Assembly (NCBI GenBank): GCA_964017235.1
Contig: OZ024927.1
Location: 50,907,293-50,971,292 of the forward strand
DNA: 64,000 bases
Direction of reading: 5' to 3'
Origin: Sabellastarte sp. h YS-2021
Lineage: Eukaryota > Annelida > Polychaeta > Sabellida > Sabellidae
Positions 24,300-35,706 of this stretch are shown one piece after another. Positions within the stretch are counted from its first letter, which is position 1. Each line of letters starts with the position of its first letter. Made by a program: the position numbers and the translations under genes. The notes beneath the pieces are model-generated. The model ran no database searches, had not been told where the DNA came from, and saw nothing but the letters and a program-made list of their open reading frames with translations.

Positions 24300-24665
24300 A
24301 AAGTCAGCGCAGTCTGCTCTATCTAGCACGGTTTTCAAGATATAAGCATTTTTGTGTTTTGCAAAAAATAAAAAAATTAAAAATGTCCGCTATATTTGAC
24401 GAGACAAAAATATTTTGAAAATTGGCATGGCTACTCTGCAGAGATACCCAGCAGGTCCAAAATTTTGTTGAGTTCGCTCCATATAGCACGGTTTTCGAGA
24501 TATAAGCATTTTTGTGTTTTGCAAAAACTTTGAAAATTCAAAATGGCCACCATTTTTGGGGAGACAAAAATTTTTGTCAAGACCACTGCCGTGGTATCTC
24601 CCGCCGAGCATTAAAGCAGAAGAAATAGCTTTTCCGAGATATTCACAATTTTTCATTTTCGTGTG
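24300..24665. repeat. 169-bp-type repeat, two left-hand units
   Basis: Two diverged units carry GCACGGTTTTC(A/G)AGATATAAGC, then AAAATG(G/T)CC, then GAGACAAAAAT and CTCTGCAGAGATACCC. They are separated from the other units of this type by the whole 133-bp array, as if the 133-bp repeats expanded inside a 169-bp array. Confidence 0.85.
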
Positions 24666-27600
24666 TGAAAGGTCTTCCAAAAGTAGGTGAATGAGTTATT
24701 TGAGAAAAATTGGCTATCTGCAATACTATTAAGAGATAATTCACATTTACTCATTTTGAGTAGGTGAATAATTATCTATGGGTCTGAAACTTCACCAAGT
24801 GAAAGCTCTCCCAAAAGTAGGTGAATGAGTTATTTGAGAAAAATTGGCTATCTGCAATACTTTTAGAGATAATTCTCATTTTGAGTAGGTGAGTAATTAG
24901 CTATGGGTCTGAAACTTCACAGAGTGAAAGCTCTCCCAAAAGTAGGTGAATGAGTTATTTGAGAAAAATTGGCTATCTGCAATACTTTTAGAGATAATTC
25001 GCATTTACTCATTTTGAGTAGACGAGTAATTAGCTATGGGTCTGAAACTTCACCAAGTGAAAGCTCTCCCAAAAGTAGGTGAATGATTAATTTGAGAAAA
25101 ATTGGCTATCTGCAATACTTTTAGAGATAATTCGCATTTACTCATTTTGAGTAGGTGAGTAATTAGCTATGGGTCTGAAACTTCACCAAGTGAAAGCTCT
25201 CCCAAAAGTAGGTGAGTGAGTTATTTGAGAAAAATTGGCTATCTGCAATACTTTTAGAGATAATTCGCATTTACTCATTTTGAGTAGGTGAGTAATTAGC
25301 TATGGGTCTGAAACTTCACCAAGTGAAAGCTCTCCCAAAAGTAGGTGAATGATTAATTTGAGAAAAATTGGCTATCTGCAATACTTTTAGAGATAATTCG
25401 CATTTACTCATTTTGAGTAGGTGAGTAATTAGCTATGGGTCTGAAACTTCACAGAGTGAAAGCTCTCCCAAAAGTAGGTGAATGAGTTATTTGAGAAAAA
25501 TTGGCCATCTGCAATACTTTTAGAGGTAATTCGCATTTCCTCATTTTGAGTAGGTGAGTAATTAGCTATGGGTCTGAAACTTCACCAAGTGAAAGCTCTC
25601 CCAAAAGTAGGTGAATGAGTTATTTGAGAAAAATTGGCTATCTGCAATACTTTTAGAGATAATTCACATTTACTCATTTTCAGTAGGTGAGTAATTAGCT
25701 ATGGGTCTGAAACTTCACAGAGTGAAAGCTCTCCCAAAAGTAGGTGAATGAGTTATTTGAGAAAAATTGGCTATCTGCAATACTTTTAGAGATAATTCGC
25801 ATTTACTCATTTTGAGTAGGTGAGTAATTAGCTATGGGTCTGAAACTTCACAGAGTGAAAGCTCTCCCAAAAGTAGGTGAATGAGTTATTTGAGAAAAAT
25901 TGGCTATCTGCAATACTTTTAGAGATAATTCACATTTACTCATTTTGAGTAGGTGAGTAATTAGCTATGGGTCTGAAACTTCACCAAGTGAAAGCTCTCC
26001 CAAAAGTAGGTGAATGATTAATTTGAGAAAAATTGGCTATCTGCAATACTTTTAGAGATAATTCGCATTTACTCATTTTGAGTAGGTGAGTAATTAGCTA
26101 TGGGTCTGAAACTTCACAGAGTGAAAGCTCTCCCAAAAGTAGGTGAATGAGTTATTTGAGAAAAATTGGCTATCTGCAATACTTTTAGAGATAATTCGCA
26201 TTTACTGATTTTGAGTAGGTGAGTAATTAGCTATGGGTCTGAAACTTCACCAAGTGAAAGCTCTCCCAAAAGTAGGTGAATGAGTTATTTGAGAAAAATT
26301 GGCTATCTGCAATACTTTTAGAGATAATTCGCATTTACTCATTTTGAGTAGACGAGTAATTAGCTATGGGTCTGAAACTTCACCAAGTGAAAGCTCTCCC
26401 AAAAGTAGGTGAATGATTAATTTGAGAAAAATTGGCTATCTGCAATACTTTTAGAGATAATTCGCATTTACTCATTTTGAGTAGGTGAGTAATTAGCTAT
26501 GGGTCTGAAACTTCACCAAGTGAAAGCTCTCCCAAAAGTAGGTGAGTGAGTTATTTGAGAAAAATTGGCTATCTGCAATACTTTTAGAGATAATTCGCAT
26601 TTACTCATTTTGAGTAGGTGAGTAATTAGCTATGGGTCTGAAACTTCACCAAGTGAAAGCTCTCCCAAAAGTAGGTGAATGATTAATTTGAGAAAAATTG
26701 GCTATCTGCAATACTTTTAGAGATAATTCGCATTTACTCATTTTGAGTAGGTGAGTAATTAGCTATGGGTCTGAAACTTCACAGAGTGAAAGCTCTCCCA
26801 AAAGTAGGTGAATGAGTTATTTGAGAAAAATTGGCCATCTGCAATACTTTTAGAGGTAATTCGCATTTCCTCATTTTGAGTAGGTGAGTAATTAGCTATG
26901 GGTCTGAAACTTCACCAAGTGAAAGCTCTCCCAAAAGTAGGTGAATGAGTTATTTGAGAAAAATTGGCTATCTGCAATACTTTTAGAGATAATTCACATT
27001 TACTCATTTTCAGTAGGTGAGTAATTAGCTATGGGTCTGAAACTTCACAGAGTGAAAGCTCTCCCAAAAGTAGGTGAATGAGTTATTTGAGAAAAATTGG
27101 CTATCTGCAATACTTTTAGAGATAATTCGCATTTACTCATTTTGAGTAGGTGAGTAATTAGCTATGGGTCTGAAACTTCACAGAGTGAAAGCTCTCCCAA
27201 AAGTAGGTGAATGAGTTATTTGAGAAAAATTGGCTATCTGCAATACTTTTAGAGATAATTCACATTTACTCATTTTGAGTAGGTGAGTAATTAGCTATGG
27301 GTCTGAAACTTCACCAAGTGAAAGCTCTCCCAAAAGTAGGTGAATGATTAATTTGAGAAAAATTGGCTATCTGCAATACTTTTAGAGATAATTCGCATTT
27401 ACTCATTTTGAGTAGGTGAGTAATTAGCTATGGGTCTGAAACTTCACAGAGTGAAAGCTCTCCCAAAAGTAGGTGAATGAGTTATTTGAGAAAAATTGGC
27501 TATCTGCAATACTTTTAGAGATAATTCGCATTTACTGATTTTGAGTAGGTGAGTAATTAGCTATGGGTCTGAAACTTCACCAAGTGAAAGCTCTCCCAAA

Positions 27601-27993
27601 AGTAGGTGAATGAGTTATTTGAGAAAAATTGGCTATCTGCAATACTTTTAGAGATAATTCGCATTTACTCATTTTGAGTAGGTGAGTAATTAGCTATGGG
27701 TCTGAAACTTCACAGAGTGAAAGCTCTCCCAAAAGTAGGTGAATGAGTTATTTGAGAAAAATTGGCTATCTGCAATACTTTTACAGATAATTCGCATTTA
27801 CTCATTTTGAGTAGGTGAGTAATTGGCTATGGGTCTGAAACTTCACCATGTGAAAGCTCTTCCAAAAGTAGGTGAATGAGTTATTTGAGAAAAATTGGCC
27901 ATCTGCAATACTTTTAGAGGTAATTCGCATTTACTCTTTTTGAGTAGGTGAGCAATTAGCTATGGGTCTGAAACTTCACCAAGTGAAAGCTCT
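24666..27993. repeat. 133-bp satellite array with a 1330-bp higher-order repeat
   Basis: There are about 25 units built on CCAAAAGTAGGTGAATGA, GAGAAAAATTGGCTATCTGC and ATTAGCTATGGGTCTGAAAC. Anchors at 24936, 25069 and 25202 give 133 bp; one unit is shortened to 126. Rare variants recur exactly 1330 bp apart: GTAGACGAG (25019/26349), TTGGCCATC (25501/26831), TTTACTGATT (26201/27531) and CATTTTCAGTAGG. Ten consecutive units were therefore duplicated as a block very recently. The unit shares words with the 143-bp unit (AAAAGTAGGTGAATGA, ATACTTTTAGAGATAA). Confidence 0.92.
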
Positions 27994-29257
27994 TTGGGAT
28001 AGCTGCTCTGCAGAGATACCCTGAAGATAAAAAATTTCGTTGAAATCGCTCTATGTAGCACAGTTTTCGAAATATTAGCATTTTTGTGTTTTGCAATTTT
28101 TGCGCAAAAATTCGAAAATTCAAAATGGCCGCCATTTTTGGCAAGAGAAAATTTTTTTGAAAATTGGCATGGCTAGTCTGCATAGATACCCTGTGGGTCA
28201 AAAATTTCGTCGAAATCACTCTATCTAGCACGGTTTTCGAGATATAAGCATTTTTGTGTTTTGCAATTTTGCGAAAAATTCGAAAATTCAAAATGGCCGC
28301 CATTTTTTGCGAGAAATTTTTTGTTTGAAAATTGGCAGCTACTCTGCAGAGATACCCTGCGGGTCAAAAATTTCGTCGAAATCGCTCTATCTAGCAGGGT
28401 TTTCGAGATATAAGCATTTTTATGTTTTGCAATTTTTGCGAAAAATTCGAAAATTCAAAATGGCCGCCATTTTTGGCGAGACAAAAATTTTTTCAAAATT
28501 GGGATAACTACTCTGCAGAGATACCCTGTGGGTCAAAAGTTTCGTCGAAATCGCTCTATCTAGCACGGTTTTCGAGATATAAGCATTTTTGTGTTTTGCA
28601 ATTTTTGCGAAAATTTCGAAAATTCAAAATGGCCGGCATTTTTGGCGAAACAAAAATTTTTTGAAAATTGGGGAAACTACTCCGCAGAGATATCCTGCGG
28701 GTCAAAAATTTTGTCGAAATTGCTCTATCTAGCACGGTTTTTGAGATATAAGCATTTTTGTGTTTTGCAATTTTTGCGAAAAATTCGAAAATTCAAAATG
28801 GCCGACATTTTTGGCGAGACAAAAATTTTTTCAAAATTGAGATAACTACTCTGCAGAGATTCCCTGTGGGTCAAAAATTTCGTCGAAATCGCTCTATCTA
28901 GCACGGTTTTCGAGATATAAGCATTTTTGTGTTTTGCAATTTTTGCGAAAATTTCGAAAATTCAAAATGGCCGGCATTTTTGGCGAGACAAAAATTTTTT
29001 GAAAATTGGGAAAACTACTCCGCAGAGATATCCTGTGGGTCAAAAATTTTGTCGAAATTGCTCTATCTAGCACGGTTTTTGAGATATAAGCATTTTTGTG
29101 AAAATTTCGAAAATTCAAAATGGCCGCCATTTTGGGCGAGACAAAATTTTTTTGAAAATTGGGAAAACTACTCCGCAGAGATACCCTGCGGGTCAAAAAT
29201 TTCGTCGAAATCGCTCTATCTAGCACGGTTTTCGAGATATAAGCATTTTTGTGTTTT
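27994..29257. repeat. 169-bp satellite array, about seven units
   Basis: Units contain GAGATACCCTG(C/T)GGGTCAAA, TCTATCTAGCACGGTTTTCG, GATATAAGCATTTTTGTG and AAAATGGCCGCCATTTT. Spacing is 166-169 bp, with one unit near 29095 shortened by loss of the GTGTTTTGCAATTTTTGCG segment. Frames shift from unit to unit, so the ORFs crossing it are not genes. The central near-palindrome reads AAAATGGCGGCC on the minus strand, similar to a YY1 site. Confidence 0.9.
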
Positions 29258-30195
29258 CCTTTTGGAAAATTCGTAATGATTAATTAATCATTAATTACTC
29301 GGCCATTTCTTGACCAATCAATGCCAAAATCTAATGATTTCCAGATTTTAATACAATGAATGTATTTGCCAAGTTTCAGGTGAATTGATAAAATTCCTTT
29401 CAAGTTATCATCCGGACAAGCTTCCCCATCGAAAAAAGACATTTTTGGTCATGTGACCTCTCTGATTGGTTGAAATGTCACTGCAGCATATTCAAAAAAA
29501 TTCCCCAAGGCTACTGCCTAAACCTGCCAAATTTGAAAAGAATCCGCCTAATGGTTACAGAGTTATAAGGAAAACAAAATGCGGAGCCGGCGGAGCCGGA
29601 AGCTCTCCCATACACAAACAAGCGTCCCTTGCGGGACGCTTAATTAAATATGGAATATAACTGGATATATTTTAAATTGTTGATACAAATTTTCTTTAGT
29701 CCCAAGCAAAACAAAATGTGGTATACCAGTATTACATTAGCAACACTACTTATCATTGGTCCTAGGGCTTAGAAATGTGAAAACTACTTCAAGGAAATCA
29801 TTTGCTATGAATTATTTGCATTTGTTGAAACTATTAACCCTTGTTTTAAGGTCAAATGGAGCCGTTACAGTAAAATGGCCTTTATCTCCCCTATTATTGG
29901 TTCTTGTGCTTCAGAATGAGAAAACAGCTTTTAAGAAACCATGGCCTGCAAATCTTGTCCAAGTATTGCAAATCTTGTCCAAGTATTAAATCTGACCTTT
30001 GACCCCTGTTTCCACTAAAAAGGTCTTGTATATCCATTATTATTGGTCCCTGGGCTTTAAACCCTTTAAGGTCAAAATAAAGCTCTAATATTAACCCAAA
30101 ATTCTATCAGTCTTTTAAATGTTAAAAGGTAGTTTATCAGTGCTTTTAACATCAACTAGTCATGCTATTATCCTGATATGAGTAAATTAACTTAC

Positions 30196-30310
30196 GACAC
30201 CAAACACAGAAAACTTCTCATAACTAAGATGTCTCCGCAGCGACTGTATCAAAAGATCTTCCACACCTTTAACTGTTCTGTCTACATGTACAGACCCCAT
30301 TTTTCAGATT
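30196..30310 (-). CDS. Exon 1 of the main gene (start codon at 30300)
   Basis: On the minus strand a good acceptor (TGTTGATTTTGTAG) precedes ten bases of 5' UTR, then an ATG in AAAATGG context (A at -3, G at +4), then 35 codons and a consensus donor GTC/GTAAGT. The reading frame ends in phase 0 and continues exactly into exon 2. The peptide starts MGSVHVDRTVKG and includes LLIQSLRRHLSYEKFSVF, likely a helix then a strand. The acceptor implies a further non-coding 5' exon upstream, which I could not locate. Other frames across this exon contain stops. Confidence 0.8.
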
Positions 30311-30634
30311 CTACAAAATCAACAAACACAATGACTGAAATGATGGAATTTGATCTGAGGGACAGAGTTCAGACATACTTGTTTTCTGTGTAAATCTTTA
30401 ATGGCATATTTTTCTTCTCCTTGCCAATTTTACTTGTTCCTTTGAATTGATGGTATGTGAAACAAAATATCATGTACAAATTTAGTAAACGTTTCAGACA
30501 TTACAAGAATATACATTCACAGCGAAGGAAAGGATGGTGACATTTTTTACACTTTAAAAATGTGTTGAAATTTACTCATACCAGTTGGACAGATATTAAC
30601 ATTAGTGAATAAGCACAATATATGTATCTCAAAG

Positions 30635-31164
30635 TAGTCTTGGGACTCGCCTCCAACTTTCATGGTCGATAATTTGTCCATTTTTCTGAGTGATGATCGA
30701 CGCCTAATCGATTATTTTACTCCATTGTTGGTCATTATTAAAGAAACACTTTCCGGGATAAAGTATAGGTCAATCATGTAAGAATAACAGTGTTCTGACA
30801 TTTAAAACCTACCAAAAGTACCCACTTCCTGTAAATATGGCAATTGATATAAAAAATTTGAAATGCAAGACAAAACTGTCATTTTATGCAGTAAAAATAC
30901 CTAAAATATGTTAAAAATACGTGGATATTGAGATAAATTAGGAAAGGTAAGGTTTAAGCTGAAAATTCAACTACTAGAAAACGAAAACGACCGACCGTCT
31001 TTCTACACTATCACCAACGATTGGGACTCGCCTCCAACTTTCATGGTCGATAATTTGTCCATTTTTCTGAGTGATGATTGACGCCTAATCGATTATTTTA
31101 CTCCATTGTTGGTCATTATTAAAGAAACACTTTCCGGGACACATGTCTAATCGTCCACCCACTA
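30635..31164. mobile_element. hAT-like MITE with internal partial duplication, 530 bp
   Basis: The ends TAGTCTTGGG and CCACCCACTA are inverted, and the 8-mers TCTCAAAG and CCTCAAAG flank it. About 120 bp beginning TTGGGACTCGCCTCCAAC occurs twice, starting near 30640 and again near 31020, so the first 380 bp are followed by a second copy of the left end. It is the same family as 36675-37113 (shared CATGGTCGAT, ACACTTTCCGGGA, TCGTCCACCCACTA). It lies just upstream of exon 1. Confidence 0.75.
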
Positions 31165-31540
31165 CCTCAAAGAAGGTAAGTAACACTTTATGCTTGTGAT
31201 AATGTGTACAAACATGTCGTTCAAGATTTACACAGAAACCAAGCACATGTGAACTCTGTCCCTCACCATTATACATCGTCTGAAATAACAACAATGCCTG
31301 ATGGGACAGAAACTTGGTCTATCATTTTAACTGCCCATTATAGCAAGTAGTAAATGCATGTTCTAAAAGCAGTTTTGACAAATGTATATGAACATTTGGT
31401 TAAAAAAAAACCCAACAAATTACAGTCACTCAACTTTGATAGATGCATTGACATTCAAATCAATTCTTTCGCTACTTTAATGGCAATGTAATGAAACCGT
31501 ATCGATAAAACAGTGTAATTATCTGAGGAGGAAAAAATTA
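31165..31540. other. Non-coding stretch upstream of the main gene
   Basis: Nothing specific was recognised. It could contain the missing 5' non-coding exon or promoter. Confidence 0.3.
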
Positions 31541-32100
31541 CGTGAAGTGACTCCTGTCACTGCATCCTGGTTTCAATATTCTGTCTAAAGTCACAGCAAC
31601 TCAGTTAATTTAATAGCGGTATATTGGCTTGATAATTGCAAAGAAAATATATGTGGTCACGGAATTCCATGGGGTTTCCCAACAATATTTTCTGCTTCAA
31701 GATCAAATACCTCATATTTGAGGATGGAATATACAACTCATGAAGATTCATGTATATGTACAAAGATTTGATGATTCAATTGGATTTCTTAACAATATTT
31801 TACTTTAAGATGGGCTTTAACACATGGACAACCCGTTAATATTATGAGGTCACAGAATTCCATGGTGTTTCGGTTTCAAAAACAAATTCTTCAAATTTGG
31901 TGATTTTATGGGATTTCTTCAAAATATTTTATTTGAAGATCAAAATTTGTAGATAACTTAATATTCATGAAGTCACGGTAGTCTGGCGTTCCTAACACAT
32001 TTTATTTGAGTGAATCAATGGCATGAAGACTGAATTTGCAATGCTGTGTCTTTAGACAAAAAATTCAAACCATGATATCGTAACAAGAGTCACTTCGAAG
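31541..32100. mobile_element. Putative TIR element, about 560 bp
   Basis: GAAGTGACTCCTGT at the left and ACAAGAGTCACTTC at the right are inverted with one mismatch. The interior repeats a TCAC(G/A)GAATTCCATGG motif near 31658 and 31851. No target duplication was identified and no coding capacity is present. Confidence 0.45.
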
Positions 32101-33960
32101 AAATAAAATTGTTCTTCTGTTTGGACATGGACAACTATAATGTAGTTTTACTAGAGTATCTAGTGTAGACAAATGCGAACATAAATACAGATGATTTCAA
32201 AAGAAGAGGTGAAGTGTCCAGGGCAATTATACTTTACCGGTGTACCATGAAAACCAACCTCCACCCCGGAAATCATCCCACCCAGGGGGATAATTTCCTA
32301 GTAAATCCTACCCCCCCACCCCCCCCCACCCCCCACCCCCCCACCCCCACCCCAAAAAAAAATTCTACCCCACACCCCAAAAATACACAGTTTACATATT
32401 ATAAGTGATTTCTTAACCTTTAAAAGTGTAATTATTATAATCTTACACAAATTCTGGTTATTAGTTATTTATTATAAATAAATAAATAACAAAATGAACA
32501 ATGGATATCTCATACATGTTTGTTTCTATTTCTTCTTGTCTATTCTTAATACATGTGTAGTGATCTAAGTTGATAAATTTGGGATATTAATTCATTTTGG
32601 GATAATAACCCATCAATTAAATAGGTTCTGTCACATATTTTGTTTTCTTTAATGCACTTGTCAAAGTGGGTCATTATTCTACTTTTTTGTACACTATTTT
32701 ATTTATTAAGCTTTACAAGTGCAGTTGTCATAAACACAGATTCTGCTTACATGCCTTTCTTTGATCTGAGAGAACACCCCCCTTTTATTAACTGATCAAA
32801 GGGCACTAGTTTCTGTCCACAGGGCGTCAAGTTAAAAGTGGGTCTCAAAAAATAGGAATAAAATAGGAATATGACTGAAAAAATATAGTGAAAATAGGAA
32901 TATTTTTTAACAACATAATCTCCCAACACCCCTATAACAATCATGAACCACACTTCCCTTTATTTTTTACTTATCTCAGAGTAATGGAAAAAATATAGTC
33001 AAAATGACACATGTGTATCTCAAGTAAGCATCATACTTATTTAATTACATCATAAAAATCTTATAAAAACACATTCTATTGAACCATGTGTGTACACGTA
33101 ACTCGGTTCAAAATCATAACTAGATTGTGCTGACTCAATGCCAACACATCCACAGACAGGCCATTCACATGCCAAAGGCATTCATTGGGTATTTTTGTAG
33201 CACTCATTTTGTGAGAGTCACAATTATAATAAACCATTTTTCATTTTTCAATGATACTGTAAATTTATACTTTATCATGTGAGAAAATTAGTCACTTTCC
33301 ATGTGATATACAAAATTTAGTGAGTTAAAATACACTATCATCAAAAAAAATAGGAAAAAATAGGAATTATCCTGTAAAATAGGAATAAATAGGAATTTGT
33401 CAAAAATAGGAAATAATAGGAAAAAATAGGAACATGATGCCCTGTGTCCACTATTTAACTGTAACCCATATAATTGCAATTGCATACCTCTTACATTAAA
33501 TCTGCTATGTGCTTAGGCCTTTAAAGTGTACTCTGTTACAAATGTGCTTTAAAGTGTAGCCCCTTTTTATGTGAATGAATGAATTACCTGCAAGTCGCTG
33601 ACAGCAACTCGCCTACAGATCATTTAAATACAAAAATGACCCTTGCAGCTTTTATAACACTAAAATATTGCCATAAATTGTTTTAAAATGTATTATATGT
33701 CTGCAATCATTCATTTCTCTTCAATAAAACATGTTATACTATGAAAGTGTGATGAAACTTCTCAAGTTTAAGTATGTGTGTAACTTAACTGACCATTCAC
33801 AACTAGAGATTGCGTCTCGACGCAGTGTATCCCCGGACGGGACATAGTTAAGGTGTGAATATGTCGGTCTTGAGCCTGTTTCCTGGAGCACCAGGTCAGG
33901 ATTCTCCATAGTATCAGATTACTCCCACAAGCTAATCACTAGTTCTTTCACTTATATCTG
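32101..33960. other. Low-complexity, non-coding stretch
   Basis: It contains a C-rich tract (32310-32355: runs of C broken by A) and two AAATAGGAA-type minisatellite patches (32843-32905 and 33343-33432). No gene signal was seen. Confidence 0.6.
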
Positions 33961-35490
33961 TCTTTAAAAATTACACTTCATGGATCCAGAAGATCCATAT
34001 AGTGATCCGGATCACTTCCAAAATTCATATCCTGAAAATTTCATCAAAATCCGTCCATAAGTTTTTTATTTATCTTGTAAACACATCTGGCAGCCTGGAT
34101 CCACATGATCCAGACAGTGATCCAGATCACTCCCAAAATCTCATCACTTGTTCCTTGTACCATTTAGGACATTTCCTGAAAATTTCATCAAAATCCACCC
34201 ATGACTTTTTGAGCTATTTGTCTTTAAAAATTATATTTCATGGATCCAGAAGATCCAGACAGTGGTCTAGATCACTCGCAAAATTGAACCATTTCTTCCT
34301 TTTACCACTTCTTCCTTTTACCATTTGTAACATATCCTAAAAATATCATCAAAATTCATCCTAAAATTCTGTTGCAGATTGGGTCCAGATGATCCAGATC
34401 ACTCCAAAATGTAATCACTTGTTCCTTGTACCATTTAAGTCATTTGCTGAAAACGTCATCACAATCTATCCATAACTTCTTGAGGTATCTGTCTTTAAAA
34501 TTACATTTCATGGTTCCAGAAGATCAATATAGTGATCCAGATCACTTCCAAAATTCAAGCATTTCACCCTGTTACCTTTTCAGACATATCCTGAAAATTT
34601 CATCAAAATCCGTCAATAAGTTTTTCAGCTACATTGTACACAAACACATCTGGCAGCCTGGATCCAGATGATCCAGATCACTCCAAAAATCTAATCACTT
34701 GTTCCTTGCACCATTTAGGTCATTTGCTGAAAATGTCATCACAATCCATCCATAACTTTTTGAGGTATCTGTCTTTAAAAATTACATTTCATGGATCCAG
34801 AAGATCCATATAGTGATCCGGATCACTTCCAAAATTCAACCATTTCATCCTTTTACCTTTTCAGACATATCCTGTAAATTTCACCAAAATCCATCCATAA
34901 GTTTTTGATTTATCTTGTACACAAAACATCTGGCAGCCTGGACCAGATGATCCAGACAGTGATCCAGATCACTTTCAAAATCTAATCACTTGTTCCTCGC
35001 ACCATTTTGGTCATTTGCTGAAAATGTCATCACAATCTATCCATAACTTTTTGAGTTATCTGTCTTTAAAAATTACATTTCATGGATCCAGAAGATCCAT
35101 ATAGTGATCCGGATCACTTCCAAAATTCAATCATTTCATCCTTTTACCTTTTCAGACATATCCTGTAAATTTCATCAAAATCCGTCCTTAAGTTTTTGAT
35201 TTATCTTGTACACAAAACATCTGGCAGCCTGGATCCAGATGATCCCGATCACTCCCAAAATCTAATCACTGGTTCCTTGTCCCATTAAGGACATTACCTG
35301 AAAATTTTATCAAAATGCACCCATAAGTTTTTGAGTTATCAGTCTTTAAAAATTAAATTTCATGGATCCAGAAGATCCAGAGAGAGATCCGGATCACTCC
35401 CAAAATTTAATAATATCTTCCTTTTACCATTTTGGACATATCCTGAAAATTTCATCAAAATCCATCTGTCAGTTTTTGAGTTGCTCATAT
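33961..35490. repeat. Degenerate tandem array of GGATCCAGAAGATCC-type repeats
   Basis: Units of roughly 240-280 bp are composite. Each half has a GATCCAGA(A/T)GATCC block, then GATC(C/A)GGATCACT, CCAAAAT(T/C), TTCCTT..ACCATTT, CATATCCTGAAAATTTCATC and CATAA(C/G)TTTTTGA, joined by TCTGTCTTTAAAAATTACA or by ACACAAACATCTGGCAGCCTG. About five composite units are visible. They are clearly diverged, so the array is old. Confidence 0.8.
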
Positions 35491-35494
35491 ACAC

Positions 35495-35706
35495 GGGTGG
35501 ACACAAAGATAAACGGTCATCAGAATTTTTCAAATATAGATGGTTTAAATGACAAAATTGCACAAACTAAGGAACAAAATGCACTTAAACGAAGCTCATT
35601 ATGATATTTGTTATTTTTTTTCTGCAATTTAATTACTTATACCACTAAGATAAGCCAAACTCGAAGAATGTTTATCTTCGTGTCCAGTTTATCTTTGTGT
35701 CCACCC
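35495..35706. mobile_element. Short TIR element (MITE), 212 bp
   Basis: The termini GGGTGGACACAAAGATAAAC and TTTATCTTTGTGTCCACCC are inverted repeats of about 19 bp, with an inner partial copy TTTATCTTCGTGTCCAG. A TA lies near each end, compatible with a Tc1/mariner-like target. No coding capacity is present. Confidence 0.7.

Larger units (their letters stand above)
24217..29641 (+). mobile_element. Helentron-like (HINE/pearl-type) tandem-repeat element in intron 1, about 5.4 kb
   Basis: The left end AAGCGTCCCG (24217-24226) is a perfect inverted match to CGGGACGCTT at 29632-29641. The right end forms a hairpin with 9-bp arms AAGCGTCCC/GGGACGCTT and a 4-base loop, followed by AATTAA. The body is non-coding: two 169-type units, about 25 units of 133 bp, about seven 169-bp units, then a unique tail (29258-29619). 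Architecture and terminal logic match the 11.4-17.2 kb element, but the terminal sequences differ. No replicase is encoded, so any mobility would depend on a partner elsewhere. Confidence 0.65.
23603..30195 (-). other. Intron 1 of the main gene, hosting a large tandem-repeat element
   Basis: A 6.6-kb intron runs between donor GTAAGT at 30195 and acceptor TTTTGCAG at 23603. About 5.4 kb of it is the 24.2-29.65 kb element. The remaining 23.6-24.2 and 29.65-30.2 kb are ordinary AT-rich sequence with nothing else recognised. Confidence 0.8.

Noticed and set aside
24666-27993. Regular repeats considered as a CRISPR array
   Set aside because: The units are contiguous 133-bp satellite with no unique spacers, and the sequence is from an animal genome.
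27956-29276. Several 80-115 aa ORFs on both strands with repeated peptides across the 169-bp array
   Set aside because: They are translations of the satellite. Unit length is not a multiple of three, frames change from unit to unit, and both strands are equally open.
32214-32408. Proline-rich 64-aa ORF
   Set aside because: It is produced by a C-rich low-complexity tract (32310-32355), with no gene context.
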